A stretch of DNA of 64,000 nt from Planctomycetota bacterium (GTDB lineage: Bacteria > Planctomycetota > Phycisphaerae > UBA1845). The stretch spans positions 106,537 through 170,536 of the forward strand of contig JACQXM010000024.1 of NCBI GenBank assembly GCA_016208685.1. Direction: 5' to 3'. The notes below the pieces were generated by a model. It had not been told where the DNA came from, made no database searches, and was given only the letters and a program-made list of their open reading frames with translations. The translations under genes were made by a program, and so were the position numbers. This document shows, one piece after another, positions 1-8,339 of this stretch (positions are counted from its first letter, which is position 1; each line of letters begins with the position of its first letter).

Positions 1-1527
1 GACAGTATGCCTCCGCCTCCGCCTGGGGGAACGCCTCCTCCTCCCCCGCCCCCGCCGCCTCCGCCGGACGGGGGGACGGCACCCCCGCCGCCGCCACCCG
101 ATGGGTCAACACCTCCCCCTCCGCCGCCGGACGGGAACAACATGGGGATAATGCCGCCGCCACCGGGAACCCCGCCGCCGGGTGGGTTCCCGCCGGGGAC
201 GCCGCCACCTCCGGGGACTCCTCCGCCGGGCGGCAACGCACCGATCCCATTCGCCCAGATTCCGTTCGCACAGTTCCTGCAAGACCATCCGCTGGAAACG
301 GTTCTCCCGAACATCCCGCCCAAATTCGAGCCCGGCGCGGCATTCGGGCAGTTCCGGTTGGGGTTCGTGCCGCCGCCCCCGCCGAACTTCCCGCCGTTCC
401 CGCCGCCGCCACCGAACCTTGCCGGTGGAGCGCCGCCGAACTTCGGCTTCGGGGCCTTCATGCCGCCGCCTCCAGGAACTCCCGGCGCCCCCCCACCTCC
501 TCCGGGTGGATTCCCGCCCGGAACGCCGCCGCCTTCCGGCACCGCTCCGCCCGGCACTCCGGGCGTGCCTCCGGCCATGCCGGGTCTGCCGCCCGGACTG
601 CCGGACGGCTTCTACGAATTCCATGATGCGATCGCCGGGTTGCGTGACTACCTGACCACCGGCGCTTTCGTGCCTCCGGGCTTTCTTCCGCCGCCGCCTC
701 CCGGCACCGCTCCGCCCGGCACAGGGCCGTTCCCGCCGGGAACCGGACCGTTCCCCGCGGGCCCGCCGCCGGGAATCATCTTCCCTGAGTTCGAGCAACT
801 TGCGGAGTTCCTGCCGCCGACCTTCCTGCCGCCCGAGGCAGTCGCCACGGCGTTCGAGAACTTCGGCGTCGGGCATCCGCTGATTGGTGCGGAGGGCGAC
901 GTGAATCCGGACCTCGAGGTGGCGCTCGAGGAGCACCCGCCGGTTCCGGAAGGGTTCGCGGGCTTCGACTTCACCGGCGATGCGCCGCAATTCGATGATC
1001 TGTTCACCGTCTACGATGCCGCGAACGTTGGCCAGACCAAGCGCGGCCAGGTGAACGCGACCCAGGAAGGCGTTCTCGACGACGGTAGTACGCTGCGCTC
1101 CAGCGATACGACGGTGATCGAGGCCATCCTCGGCGAAGCGACACCGCTGGTGCAGATGCAGCCGGGCGTTTTCCAGACCCAATGGGTCGTGGACATCTAC
1201 CAGCAAACGACCTCGCACTTCCGCGTGGAACATCCCGATGACCCGGAGAACCCCGTGGAGTTCGACGAGACACGGGAGCAGTTCAGCCAGATGACGTGGA
1301 CCATGCTTATCGAAGAGGTGGACACAGACGGCGACGGCGTGGCCGATGAGTTGCGGACCACGGGCGGCAACGTCGTTGACCTCCTCGACGAAGCCAGCGA
1401 AGGAGACCATCCGGAAGGACTCCCGCCCTTACCTCCGCCGCCCGGGATGTTGCTGCCCTTCCAGTTCCAAGGCGTGCTGAAGAACCCGGCCGCCGAGCCT
1501 CCGGCCCCGCCGGTGGAAGAGCCGTAG
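1..1527 (+). CDS. Proline/glycine-rich low-complexity protein, 5' end probably outside window
   Basis: The reading frame is already open at base 1 (codons GAC AGT precede the first ATG at 7), so the true start may lie upstream. Roughly the first 280 residues are runs of Pro with Gly and Thr (PPPPGTPPPGG-type units), broken by short acidic or aromatic stretches. From about residue 290 the composition becomes ordinary and ends in a segment containing DTDGDGVADE, a calcium-binding-like Asp motif. No transmembrane segment or catalytic motif is visible. A cell-surface or secreted structural role is an inference from composition only; I do not recognise a family for the C-terminal part. The next gene lies about 350 bases downstream. 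Confidence 0.7.
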   Translation, partial: DSMPPPPPGGTPPPPPPPPPPPDGGTAPPPPPPDGSTPPPPPPDGNNMGIMPPPPGTPPPGGFPPGTPPPPGTPPPGGNAPIPFAQIPFAQFLQDHPLETVLPNIPPKFEPGAAFGQFRLGFVPPPPPNFPPFPPPPPNLAGGAPPNFGFGAFMPPPPGTPGAPPPPPGGFPPGTPPPSGTAPPGTPGVPPAMPGLPPGLPDGFYEFHDAIAGLRDYLTTGAFVPPGFLPPPPPGTAPPGTGPFPPGTGPFPAGPPPGIIFPEFEQLAEFLPPTFLPPEAVATAFENFGVGHPLIGAEGDVNPDLEVALEEHPPVPEGFAGFDFTGDAPQFDDLFTVYDAANVGQTKRGQVNATQEGVLDDGSTLRSSDTTVIEAILGEATPLVQMQPGVFQTQWVVDIYQQTTSHFRVEHPDDPENPVEFDETREQFSQMTWTMLIEEVDTDGDGVADELRTTGGNVVDLLDEASEGDHPEGLPPLPPPPGMLLPFQFQGVLKNPAAEPPAPPVEEP

Positions 1528-1531
1528 GCAA

Positions 1532-1573
1532 CGCCGTCGGCCTGGCGCCGCGGGGGCTCGGACCCCGACGGTG
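1532..1573 (+). terminator. Hairpin just after the proline-rich gene, possible terminator
   Basis: CCGTCGG (1534-1540) pairs with CCGACGG (1565-1571), extendable outward by one wobble and one C-G pair, starting five bases after the stop codon. There is no T-tract, so intrinsic termination is uncertain. Confidence 0.3.
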
Positions 1574-1879
1574 ATCGGGTGGCTTCGCTGTTTACCGGGA
1601 TGGAAGAACGCGGGCGGCATGGCGGCACCTCGCCGTCATGCCGCCCACTGCATTCATATTCCCGGATTCCGAATTCCTCTCACGTTCAACACTCCCGTCC
1701 CACCGACTTTGCCCAGCTTTCGGTCCCATCCTGCGCACGTGCGATAACATCGGTGCCTTCCCGTGGCATTCCCCCGGTGCCATGCTTGTTGCGCTGTCCG
1801 ATTGACTTCGTCGAGGATCGCGCCAAGAAGTTCGTAGAGACGCTCCAACCACGGGGTAGGTTCCACAACTTGGTGCGGT
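1574..1879. other. Intergenic stretch without recognisable gene
   Basis: I see no supported gene here. It contains an AT-richer patch near 1651-1680 with ATTCCGAATTC, which recurs at 34405-34415. Just before the next gene, GGGGAGGGGG at about 1883-1892 could be a ribosome binding site. Confidence 0.5.
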
Positions 1880-2710
1880 TTGTGGGGAGGGGGAAAGAAG
1901 CTGAATCCCGCGATACGTTATCGCTGCGCGCCGTGGCCGGCGGTTATCGGCCTGGCAGTCGGGCCCCTGCTGGGGAGCATGGGGTGCGGCGTAGATCTCG
2001 CCCAGACGCCCGCGGCCCGCCCGCTCGTTGCCTCTGAGTGCGCGGCCGGCAACGCCTCCGCGAAGGCCCCGGCGCTGGTGGTGCTCGACTGGACGGGCGG
2101 TAGGAGCCCCATTTATCCCGACCGCGATTTCGCCGCTATTGATCTGACGTCCTTCGCCGTGAGCGAAGGAGGCACGCTGGCGGACGATGCCGAGATGTTC
2201 CACGAACTGGTCCGCCTCGAGGTGGGCAAGGTGTTCTGCGATTGGAATCAGGTCAATGTGGTCCTCCGCAACGGCGAGGACGACCAGGAGGGCCTGCTGG
2301 CCGACACCATCGTGCACATGACGCACGAGGTTCGCCCCGACGGCAACATGGACATCGGCCAGGGCGAGTACGACCCCTGCGACCGACAAAACGACAACGC
2401 CGCGATCATCTTCGGCAAGCGCATCGCCCAATTGGGCAGCGTCTACAGTTTCGACGAGTGGGTGAACGTCTTCGCCAACGTCTGCGCCCACGAAGTCGCA
2501 CACACCCTGGGCTACGGCCACATCCGTCGCGAAGATCGGCCGGAATCAGAGCGGTCGCTGTTTATCGAACTCATGCTCGACCGCCATACCATGACCGAAA
2601 TGCGCCGGCCGCAGCGGTTCATCGCGGACCAGACGAACTGCCCGGACGAACTCCCGGCGGACACGGCAGCGCTTCAGGGCGCGAGCATTCTGGCCTGTGG
2701 ATGTCACTGA
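1880..2710 (+). CDS. Metzincin-like zinc metalloprotease, putative lipoprotein
   Basis: The protein carries HEVAHTLGYGH at residues 204-214. This is the HExxHxxGxxH zinc signature of metzincins, giving three His ligands and a catalytic Glu. A methionine downstream (MLDRHTM, about 231-237) could serve as the Met-turn. The N-terminus has a basic stretch, a hydrophobic segment (about 20-33) and a Cys at 36 in SMGC, so export with lipid attachment is possible although the lipobox is imperfect. The modelled start is TTG 1880. A CTG at 1901, seven to eight bases after a GGAGG-rich tract, is an alternative that keeps the signal region. It is monocistronic and convergent with the ABC transporter genes. 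Substrate unknown. Confidence 0.75.
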   Translation: MWGGGKKLNPAIRYRCAPWPAVIGLAVGPLLGSMGCGVDLAQTPAARPLVASECAAGNASAKAPALVVLDWTGGRSPIYPDRDFAAIDLTSFAVSEGGTLADDAEMFHELVRLEVGKVFCDWNQVNVVLRNGEDDQEGLLADTIVHMTHEVRPDGNMDIGQGEYDPCDRQNDNAAIIFGKRIAQLGSVYSFDEWVNVFANVCAHEVAHTLGYGHIRREDRPESERSLFIELMLDRHTMTEMRRPQRFIADQTNCPDELPADTAALQGASILACGCH

Positions 2711-2740
2711 CCTTTCGCCGCGGCGAGGCAGCCAACTCAG

Positions 2741-2767
2741 AATTCAGAGTTCTGAATTAGGAATTCC
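2741..2767. repeat. GAATTC-rich palindromic repeat, copy A
   Basis: AATTCAGA (2741-2748), spacer GT, TCTGAATT (2751-2758) form a perfect inverted repeat, followed by GAATTCC (2761-2767). It lies between two convergent genes and is much more AT-rich than its surroundings. Related GAATTC-rich palindromes occur near 1666 and at 34394-34418. It could act as a bidirectional terminator stem or be a small dispersed repeat. Confidence 0.5.
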
Positions 2768-2817
2768 ATGCCTGCCTCAACTCTGCTGTATCGGGAGCGC
2801 CACAGTGGCCGACCGGT

Positions 2818-3852
2818 TCATTGTCCCGTCGTGCCCGCGTCCGTCATGTCGATCTTCGCGGCGTGGATCTCCGTGGGGATGAACCGCCGCTCGATCAGGT
2901 CGCTCATGGCGATTGGCCGCTCCAGAATCCCCGCTCTGATCGCCATGTCGTGGATGCGTTGCAGCTCATCGTCGGTGGGCGTGAGCATGCGATAGCTGAC
3001 GCGGTCCGGGGGTGTTGTAAGCACATGGCGCACCACTTTCTCGTCCTGACGGAAGTAGGGCGCCGCCACCTTGGCGGCCTCGAGCCGATGCCCTTCGGCC
3101 CATTCCCCGCTTTCGGCGATGCCCCGCACCAGGTCGGCCACCACTTCAGGCTTTTCAGCAATCAACTTCTCGCTGACCACCAACACGCAGGAGATAAACC
3201 GCGGCCAGATGTCCTTGACGTGATAGAGCACTCGCCCTGTGCCGTCCAACTCCGCCCGCGCGGCGTGAGGTTCGCCGATGAAATAGGCGTCGATCGCTCC
3301 CACGGCCAAAGCGCCCGGCATATCGGGCGGCGGCAGTTCCATGAAGCTGATCTCCTGCGGTCCGACCCCTTCGTCCTCCATCAGCTTGCGAATCACCAGA
3401 TTCTGGTTGCTGTATTTGCTGGGAATGCCCAGCGTCTTGCCGCGAAGGTCGCGCAGGCTGCGGGCGGCGCTATCGGCGCGCACCATGACCGTGGAGCCGT
3501 CACGATGGCCGAGGTACGCGATCTTCGCGGGCACGCCCTGCTCGCGCAGCTTCATCGCCAGGGGAGCGATGAAGAAACACGCCTGTAGCCGGCCGGCCTT
3601 GAACGCCTCGGCCATGCTGGGAAAATCTGCGTAGCGCTGCGACACGAACCGTGTCGACGTGCTGGTACGGGTGGCGAAGTCCGTAACCGGGCACGTCAGG
3701 TGTCAGGTCACGGGCAGGAAGCCGACGTTGAGCGTTTCCCGCGCGCCGCTGCCTCCGCCGCGCCGCTGGAGGCCGAACCGCGCGGCCGCCAGCAACGCCA
3801 CCACTCCCAGTGCCACCACGCCGCGAACCACCAGCGGTGAAGGCTTCTTCAT
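2818..3852 (-). CDS. ABC transporter substrate-binding protein (NMT1/SsuA-like) with in-frame TGA at codon 50, candidate selenoprotein
   Basis: Start ATG 3852 follows a GGGAGA ribosome site. Residues 1-35 form a signal/anchor region (MKKPSPLVVRGVVALGVV), and the mature part opens with ETLNVGFLPVT. The next codon (3703-3705) is TGA, followed in the same frame by HLTCPVTDFATRT and the whole remaining binding protein. Family-like segments include LREQGVPAKI, GIPSKYSNQN, ELPPPDMPGAL and IAESGEWAEGH. It is the last gene of a permease-ATPase-binding protein operon of the nitrate/taurine/bicarbonate type. From memory, relatives have Cys at the TGA position (TCHLTCPVTD), which I could not verify. Either TGA is read as selenocysteine (U50, with C54 forming UxxxC), or this is a nonsense mutation or sequencing error leaving a fragment from GTG 3645. 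Substrate unknown. Confidence 0.75.
3657..3705 (-). promoter_or_regulatory. Candidate bacterial SECIS hairpin next to in-frame UGA
   Basis: On the minus strand the UGA (3705-3703) is followed by ACGTGC (3696-3691) pairing with GCACGT (3662-3657). Inside this, GGU-U-ACGG (3688-3681) pairs with CCGUACC (3670-3664), leaving a single bulged U after GGU and a 10-base apical loop. If the top one or two pairs open, the loop begins with G or GG. The upper stem starts 14 bases after the UGA and the loop about 22 bases after it. Bacterial SECIS elements sit immediately 3' of the UGA, and the E. coli fdhF minihelix also has GGU, a bulged U, a short helix and ACC. The loop sequence here differs. A competing fold, CCGTGACC with GGTTACGG, encloses the UGA. 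Confidence 0.45.
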
Positions 3853-3906
3853 CAGAGTTCTCCCAGGAAAATACGATGTCCGCACGCCGGACGCGCCCAC
3901 GCCCGG

Positions 3907-4686
3907 TTACGCCTTCTGCCTGTTGCCCGACGCCCCGTTCCGGCGCGGCGAGGAGTTCGACTCTAATCCCATCTCCGCAAGCACGGTGTGTATGGCCTCC
4001 ACCACCAGCGGATGAGTCAGGCTCCGCGGGCGCGGCAGTTCCACCTGAAGGGCACGACAAACCCGACCCGGTCGCTCCGTCAGCACCACGACCCGATCAG
4101 CGAGCTGCGCCGCCTCCTCGATATCATGCGTCACGAAGAGCACGGTTCGTGGTCGCTCGGCGAGAAGGCGGGCCAACTCCTGCCGCATGCGCAGCCGGGC
4201 GATGTAGTCGAGGGACGAAAAAGGCTCGTCCATAAGCAGAATCTCCGATTCGCCCGCCAGCGCCCGGGCCAGTTCCACAAGCTGCCGCATACCGCCCGAA
4301 AGCTGGTGCGGATAATGGTCCGCGAAGCGCGGCAGCCCGATGAGCCCCAGGAGATCGTCCAACCGCCGACGGCGTTCCATGGTATCCGGCACATCGCGAA
4401 GCCCCAGGAGCACGTTCTCGCCCGCGGTAAGCCAGGGGAACAGCCCGTCTTTCTGGTACACCATCCGCACCCGCCCCTGGCGCGTGACCGACCCCGTCGT
4501 CGCGCGTTCGTACCCGGAGAGGATGTTCAGCAAAGTCGTCTTGCCGCAACCGGATGGACCCACGATCGCGACGAACTCGTGTCGGCGCACCTGAAGATCC
4601 ACGGCGCGCAGCGCCTCCAGGCTGCCAAAGTGTCGCGACAGCCCGCTGACCACCAGCACCTTATCGTTCGTATCCCCACCGGACAC
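3907..4686 (-). CDS. ABC transporter ATP-binding protein (SsuB/TauB/NrtD type)
   Basis: A 259-residue nucleotide-binding subunit with Walker A GPSGCGKTT (about 44-52), Q-loop VYQKDGLFPWLT, signature LSGGMRQ and Walker B ILLMDEPF, followed by the H-loop THDIEEA. The QKDxLxPWLT wording and the length fit importers for taurine, sulfonates, nitrate or bicarbonate. Start is GTG 4686 with GAGG seven bases upstream. Its first 26 bases overlap the end of the permease gene, implying translational coupling. The binding-protein gene follows 54 bases downstream. It powers import across the inner membrane together with those two partners. Confidence 0.92.
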   Translation of the reverse strand: MSGGDTNDKVLVVSGLSRHFGSLEALRAVDLQVRRHEFVAIVGPSGCGKTTLLNILSGYERATTGSVTRQGRVRMVYQKDGLFPWLTAGENVLLGLRDVPDTMERRRRLDDLLGLIGLPRFADHYPHQLSGGMRQLVELARALAGESEILLMDEPFSSLDYIARLRMRQELARLLAERPRTVLFVTHDIEEAAQLADRVVVLTERPGRVCRALQVELPRPRSLTHPLVVEAIHTVLAEMGLESNSSPRRNGASGNRQKA

Positions 4687-5434
4687 TGGGCAACCTCGTC
4701 AAACCCGCCAGCAGGCGATCGATTATCACGCCGATCGCCCCGATGACAATCATCTCCACCACCACGAGGTCCGTGCGCAGTCCGTTCCGCGCGTCCAGCA
4801 CGGCGAATCCCAGCCCGTCACGACCGGCCACCATTTCCGCCGCGACGACCACAACCCAGGCGACGCCGGCCGTCACCCGCAGCGCCGTGATCACCTCCGG
4901 CAGTATGGCGGGGAACGAAACCCGCGCAACAAGCTCCCAACCACCGATGCCGTGATCGCTCGCCACGCGAAAGTACACCGAAGGAATGCTCGCCACGGCC
5001 AGTGTGGCCGCCAGCGCCAGCGGGAAGAACGACGCCATGAAGATCAGAAAGATAGCTGGCACGTCCCCGATGCCGAACCACAGCACGGCAAACGGCATCC
5101 AGGCAAGCGGGGACAAGTTTCGGAAGAAGTTAATCGCGGGGGTCATGGCGGCGCGGGCATACGCGCGGTGTCCCAACCATAAACCCAGCGGAATCCCCAG
5201 GACGACCGCCAGCGCGAACCCCGTGCCGACGCGAAAGAGCGACGCGACGGCGTCGTTGAGCAGCCGGCCGCTGCGCAGCTCCTCAACCATGCCTCGCGCC
5301 ACCGCCCGCGGGCTGGGGAAGAGCGATTCGGGGAATACCCCGAGCGCAACGACGGCGGCCCAGACAAGAACGGCCACCAACGCTAACGATATTGGCAAAA
5401 ATCGCGGCGTACCGCGCACGGGCACCTGGGACAT
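4661..5434 (-). CDS. ABC transporter permease (SsuC/TauC/NrtB type)
   Basis: An inner-membrane permease of 257 residues with about six hydrophobic segments and the cytoplasmic coupling (EAA-like) region around GIGGWELVARVSFPAILPEV. The FPSPRAVA segment after the first helix and NFFRNLSPLAWMPFAVLWFG are typical of the BPD_transp_1 family in sulfonate/nitrate importers. I place the start at ATG 5434 because a TATAAT lies seven bases upstream; an in-frame ATG at 5443 overlaps that TATAAT itself. There is no Shine-Dalgarno sequence. It is the first gene of the three-gene operon. Confidence 0.88.
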   Translation of the reverse strand: MSQVPVRGTPRFLPISLALVAVLVWAAVVALGVFPESLFPSPRAVARGMVEELRSGRLLNDAVASLFRVGTGFALAVVLGIPLGLWLGHRAYARAAMTPAINFFRNLSPLAWMPFAVLWFGIGDVPAIFLIFMASFFPLALAATLAVASIPSVYFRVASDHGIGGWELVARVSFPAILPEVITALRVTAGVAWVVVVAAEMVAGRDGLGFAVLDARNGLRTDLVVVEMIVIGAIGVIIDRLLAGLTRLPSVRWGYER

Positions 5435-5441
5435 CAGCCCC

Positions 5442-5471
5442 ATTATACCACGTTACGGTCCCGCAGGTCAG
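5442..5471 (-). promoter_or_regulatory. Putative sigma70 promoter, leaderless start of ABC operon
   Basis: On the minus strand CTGACC (5471-5466) is followed after 18 bases by a perfect TATAAT (5447-5442). Only seven bases separate the -10 box from ATG 5434, so transcription would begin at or next to the start codon, giving a leaderless message. The -35 matches consensus at four of six positions. Confidence 0.5.
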
Positions 5472-5583
5472 CCCCCTACTTCCGCTGGACGCCAGTCAAG
5501 TACGAACAATGGTCGAGGTAGGGGCGCTAGCCCGCAGTCGCAAGACGAATTCAATGCGCAGTCGGGAGCGCCGGCGGGTTCGG

Positions 5584-7041
5584 TCACAACAGCGTGCCCT
5601 TCAGGACCAGCATGGCGACGGTGAAGTAGATGATGATCCCCGTTACGTCCACCAGCGTGGCCACAAACGGCGCCGAGGCGACGGCCGGGTCCAGTCCCAG
5701 TTTGCGCAGGATGAGCGGCAACATGGAGCCGACCAGCGTACCATAGAGAACTACTCCCACGAGTGCGGCCGCCACGGTCAACCCGATGAGAACGTAGTGC
5801 TCGCCGTACTGTTCCATCCGCCAGGGCCAGAACACCACACGTGCCAAGGCGATAAGACCGAGCACGGCCCCCAGGGCGAACCCCGAGGCGAGCTCGCGGC
5901 GGAAGATGCGCCACCAGTCGTGCAGAGCGACCTCGCCGACGGCGAGGGAGCGCACGATGAGCGAAGTGGCCTGCGAGCCGCTGTTGCCGCCGCTGCTGAT
6001 GATCAGCGGAACGAAGAGCATGAGCACGACGGCCTTGGCCAGCGCATCCTCAAAGTACAACATCGCCGAGGTCGTGAACATCTCGCCGAAAAGCAGCACC
6101 GAGAGCCAGATGGCCCGTTTGCGGATCATGGTACGCAGGCTGACGTCCATATACGGCGCCTCGAGGGTCTGCACGGCGGCCATCTTCTGGATGTCCTCCG
6201 TCACTTCCTCCTGGGCGATGTCCAGCACGTCGTCGACGGTCACCATGCCCACAAGCACCCCTTGCGAGTCGACCACGGGCAGGGCGACGCGGTCCAGGCG
6301 CTGGAACTCCTTAACCGCGATCTCCTGGTCCTGGTCGGCGCGGAGCGCGAAGTACTGGCGGTCCATCTTTTCGCTGAGCGGTGCGCCGGGATCCATCAGC
6401 ACCAGCTCGCGCAGGCGGATGTCGTCGAGCGTTTCCTTGTCGTGGCCCACGCGGCGGATGTGCTCCATCACCTGCGCCACGGTCCAATCCGCGGCTACCG
6501 ACACGTGGTCGGGCGTCATAATGCGCCCCACGGATTTGGGCGGGTATCCCAGCAGATCCGTGGCGATGGTCCGTTCCTCAGGGGACAGCAGAGCGAGCAA
6601 TCGCTTGGTGGCTGCGGCGGGAAGCTCTTCCAGCAACGCCGTTCGATCGTCCGGCGCCATGGCGTTCAAAACCGCTGCCACCTGCTCGTTGCCCAGACCC
6701 TTGAGGAGCTGTTCCTGCAGCTCGAACGGCATGTATTCGAAGATGTCCGCGGCGAACTCACGCGGCAGGAGGCGGAACACCACCGCCACTTCTTCCGGCG
6801 GCATGTCCGCGAAGATCTCGGCCACCGTGACCGGCGTCAGTCGGCGCAGTGCCGCCCGCAAACCGGTGAACTCGCGATTGGCGATCATCTCCGCGATGTC
6901 GGGTCCTACGAGTTTGCCGAACGTCACTGCGATGCCCTCGAACACGCGCTGGCGCGTGGTGATTCGCGGTTCCGGTCCCTGTTTCCGCGCGGCCGGGCGC
7001 GGCGCCGGCGTCGCACGCGGGGGAACCCGGTATTGGAACAA
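5584..7041 (-). CDS. mgtE: MgtE-family magnesium transporter
   Basis: The order of domains is that of MgtE: an N-terminal superhelical domain (LKGLGNEQVAAVLNAMAPDDRTALL-type repeats), two CBS domains (from GRIMTPDHVSV, and VALPVVDSQGVLVGMVTVDDV), the plug-helix region and five transmembrane helices. The pore signature SGGNSGSQATSL and the C-terminal segment FVATLVDVTGIIIYF are present. MgtE is a homodimeric inner-membrane Mg2+ channel gated by cytosolic Mg2+ through its N and CBS domains. The N-terminus is uncertain: I chose TTG 7041, 17 bases after the purU stop, because upstream extension would run into purU; a start slightly downstream is also possible. No clear ribosome site is visible. 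Confidence 0.9.
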   Translation of the reverse strand: MFQYRVPPRATPAPRPAARKQGPEPRITTRQRVFEGIAVTFGKLVGPDIAEMIANREFTGLRAALRRLTPVTVAEIFADMPPEEVAVVFRLLPREFAADIFEYMPFELQEQLLKGLGNEQVAAVLNAMAPDDRTALLEELPAAATKRLLALLSPEERTIATDLLGYPPKSVGRIMTPDHVSVAADWTVAQVMEHIRRVGHDKETLDDIRLRELVLMDPGAPLSEKMDRQYFALRADQDQEIAVKEFQRLDRVALPVVDSQGVLVGMVTVDDVLDIAQEEVTEDIQKMAAVQTLEAPYMDVSLRTMIRKRAIWLSVLLFGEMFTTSAMLYFEDALAKAVVLMLFVPLIISSGGNSGSQATSLIVRSLAVGEVALHDWWRIFRRELASGFALGAVLGLIALARVVFWPWRMEQYGEHYVLIGLTVAAALVGVVLYGTLVGSMLPLILRKLGLDPAVASAPFVATLVDVTGIIIYFTVAMLVLKGTLL

Positions 7042-7057
7042 CCCGCGGCGGGTGTGA

Positions 7058-7915
7058 CTAGTCGAAAACGATGGTTTTGTTCTGGCTGACGAGAATCTTA
7101 TCCTCGACGTGCAGGCGAACGGCGGTGGCGAGCACCACGCGCTCCAGGTCACGTCCTTTACGGACGAGGTCCTCGACGGTGTCGCGGTGCCCGACGGGCA
7201 GAGTGGATTGGGCGACGATCGGCCCCTGGTCGAGCTGGTCGGTCACGTAGTGACTGGTGGCGCCGATGATCTTCACGCCTCGGTCGTAGGCTTGCTGGTA
7301 AGGCTTGGGCCCGACGAAGGCGGGAAGGAAGCTGTGGTGGATGTTGATGATCCGCTCGGGGTATTCGGCGACGAACGACGGAGCCAGAATCTGCATGTAG
7401 CGCGCCAGGACGATGAAGTCCACACGCGCCGCTTTGAGCAGGGCGCGCACCTTCGCCTCCTGCTCGGCCTTACTGCCGGGCGTCACCGGCAGGTGGTAGA
7501 AGCGGATGCCGGCGGCATCGACAGGTTCGCGCAGCTCGGCGTGGTTACCCAGCACGAACGGGATTTCCACCCGTAGCTCCCCCGTCCGCCAGCGCCAAAG
7601 CAGGTCGCTTAAGCAGTGGCTCTCCTTGCTGACCAGGATGGCCATGCGCTTCACCTCGTTGCCCCAGTACACGCGCCAGCGCATGCCGTACCGCTGCGCC
7701 ACCGGCCCCCAGGCCGCGGCGAACGTGTTTCGATTCAGACGGAAGCCGTCCAGTTCCACCTCCACGCGCATGAAAAACTCCCCATGTTGCGGATCGGTAT
7801 GCTGGTCGGCTTCGAGAATGTTGCCGTCGTACTCGGCGATGAAGCCCGTGACCGCGGCGATGATGCCGCGGGCGTCGGCGCAGAAGATCAGAAGTCGGGC
7901 GGTTTCGAGCGCCAT
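7058..7915 (-). CDS. purU: Formyltetrahydrofolate deformylase
   Basis: A protein of 285 residues, the usual PurU size. An N-terminal ACT domain (about 5-85, containing the DxxGIIAAVTGFIAEYDGNI region) is fused to a formyltransferase-fold domain (about 90-280) with LARYMQILAP, NIHHSFLPAF and GATSHYVTDQLDQGPI. PurU hydrolyses 10-formyl-THF to THF plus formate, balancing one-carbon units and supplying formate for purine synthesis. Start ATG 7915 begins exactly at the ACT domain; longer upstream readings are Arg-rich and not family-like. mgtE follows on the same strand. purC at 54059 is far away and not linked. Confidence 0.93.
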   Translation of the reverse strand: MALETARLLIFCADARGIIAAVTGFIAEYDGNILEADQHTDPQHGEFFMRVEVELDGFRLNRNTFAAAWGPVAQRYGMRWRVYWGNEVKRMAILVSKESHCLSDLLWRWRTGELRVEIPFVLGNHAELREPVDAAGIRFYHLPVTPGSKAEQEAKVRALLKAARVDFIVLARYMQILAPSFVAEYPERIINIHHSFLPAFVGPKPYQQAYDRGVKIIGATSHYVTDQLDQGPIVAQSTLPVGHRDTVEDLVRKGRDLERVVLATAVRLHVEDKILVSQNKTIVFD

Positions 7916-8339
7916 CGTCGAATCCTGGCCGCGGTCGCGGCTTCGCCGGTTGCGGTCTGCGCATCGGAGGATCGGCCCGCGCCGCATGAACCGACGCGAC
8001 CTTCGCTTCGGCAACGTCCGATCAGGCCGCTGGGCACCGGCCGTTCGGGGATATCGGCTGAAGCATCCGGCGTGTCCAGCCCCCCACCCGCGGTCTCGGA
8101 TCCGGTGCGATTTCGGCAGGTGACGAATGTCGCCGCCCTCGCCGCCCCTCGACGAACGCAACCTGCGGCCACTCTCCGCCGCCCCGCGCAGGCGTCGTGC
8201 GCCTGTTGCCGGAGTTCACGGACCGGCTCGATCCGTGGTGCGCCCCCCGTACCGCGCGCGTGCGATTTGGCGTATCGTATGATGGAGCCGGCGAGCGGCA
8301 GCGGGCGGCGGCCGGCCCGGAACAGGGACCTCACGATCC
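7916..8339. other. Divergent intergenic region between purU and gmd
   Basis: No supported gene. All open frames here are Arg/Pro-rich shadows. Promoters for the two divergent genes should lie here; the only AT-rich patch is around 8265-8284 (TATCGTATGATGG). I cannot assign boxes. Confidence 0.5.

Noticed and set aside
106..1410. Long minus-strand frame opposite the proline-rich gene
   Set aside because: Its Arg/Gly-rich composition is what the complement of GC-rich Pro codons gives. No motif, no ribosome site, and the plus frame has a believable globular end.
2818..3645. Treating the binding protein as a short gene starting at GTG 3645
   Set aside because: That start lacks a signal peptide and the conserved N-terminal strand, both of which lie in frame just upstream of one TGA. 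The full-length frame with a TGA codon explains more, though a true nonsense mutation remains possible.
5392..7089. Plus-strand frames opposite mgtE (565 and 383 codons)
   Set aside because: The minus frame encodes an unmistakable MgtE with pore and CBS motifs; the opposite frames are His/Arg- or Ser-rich shadows.
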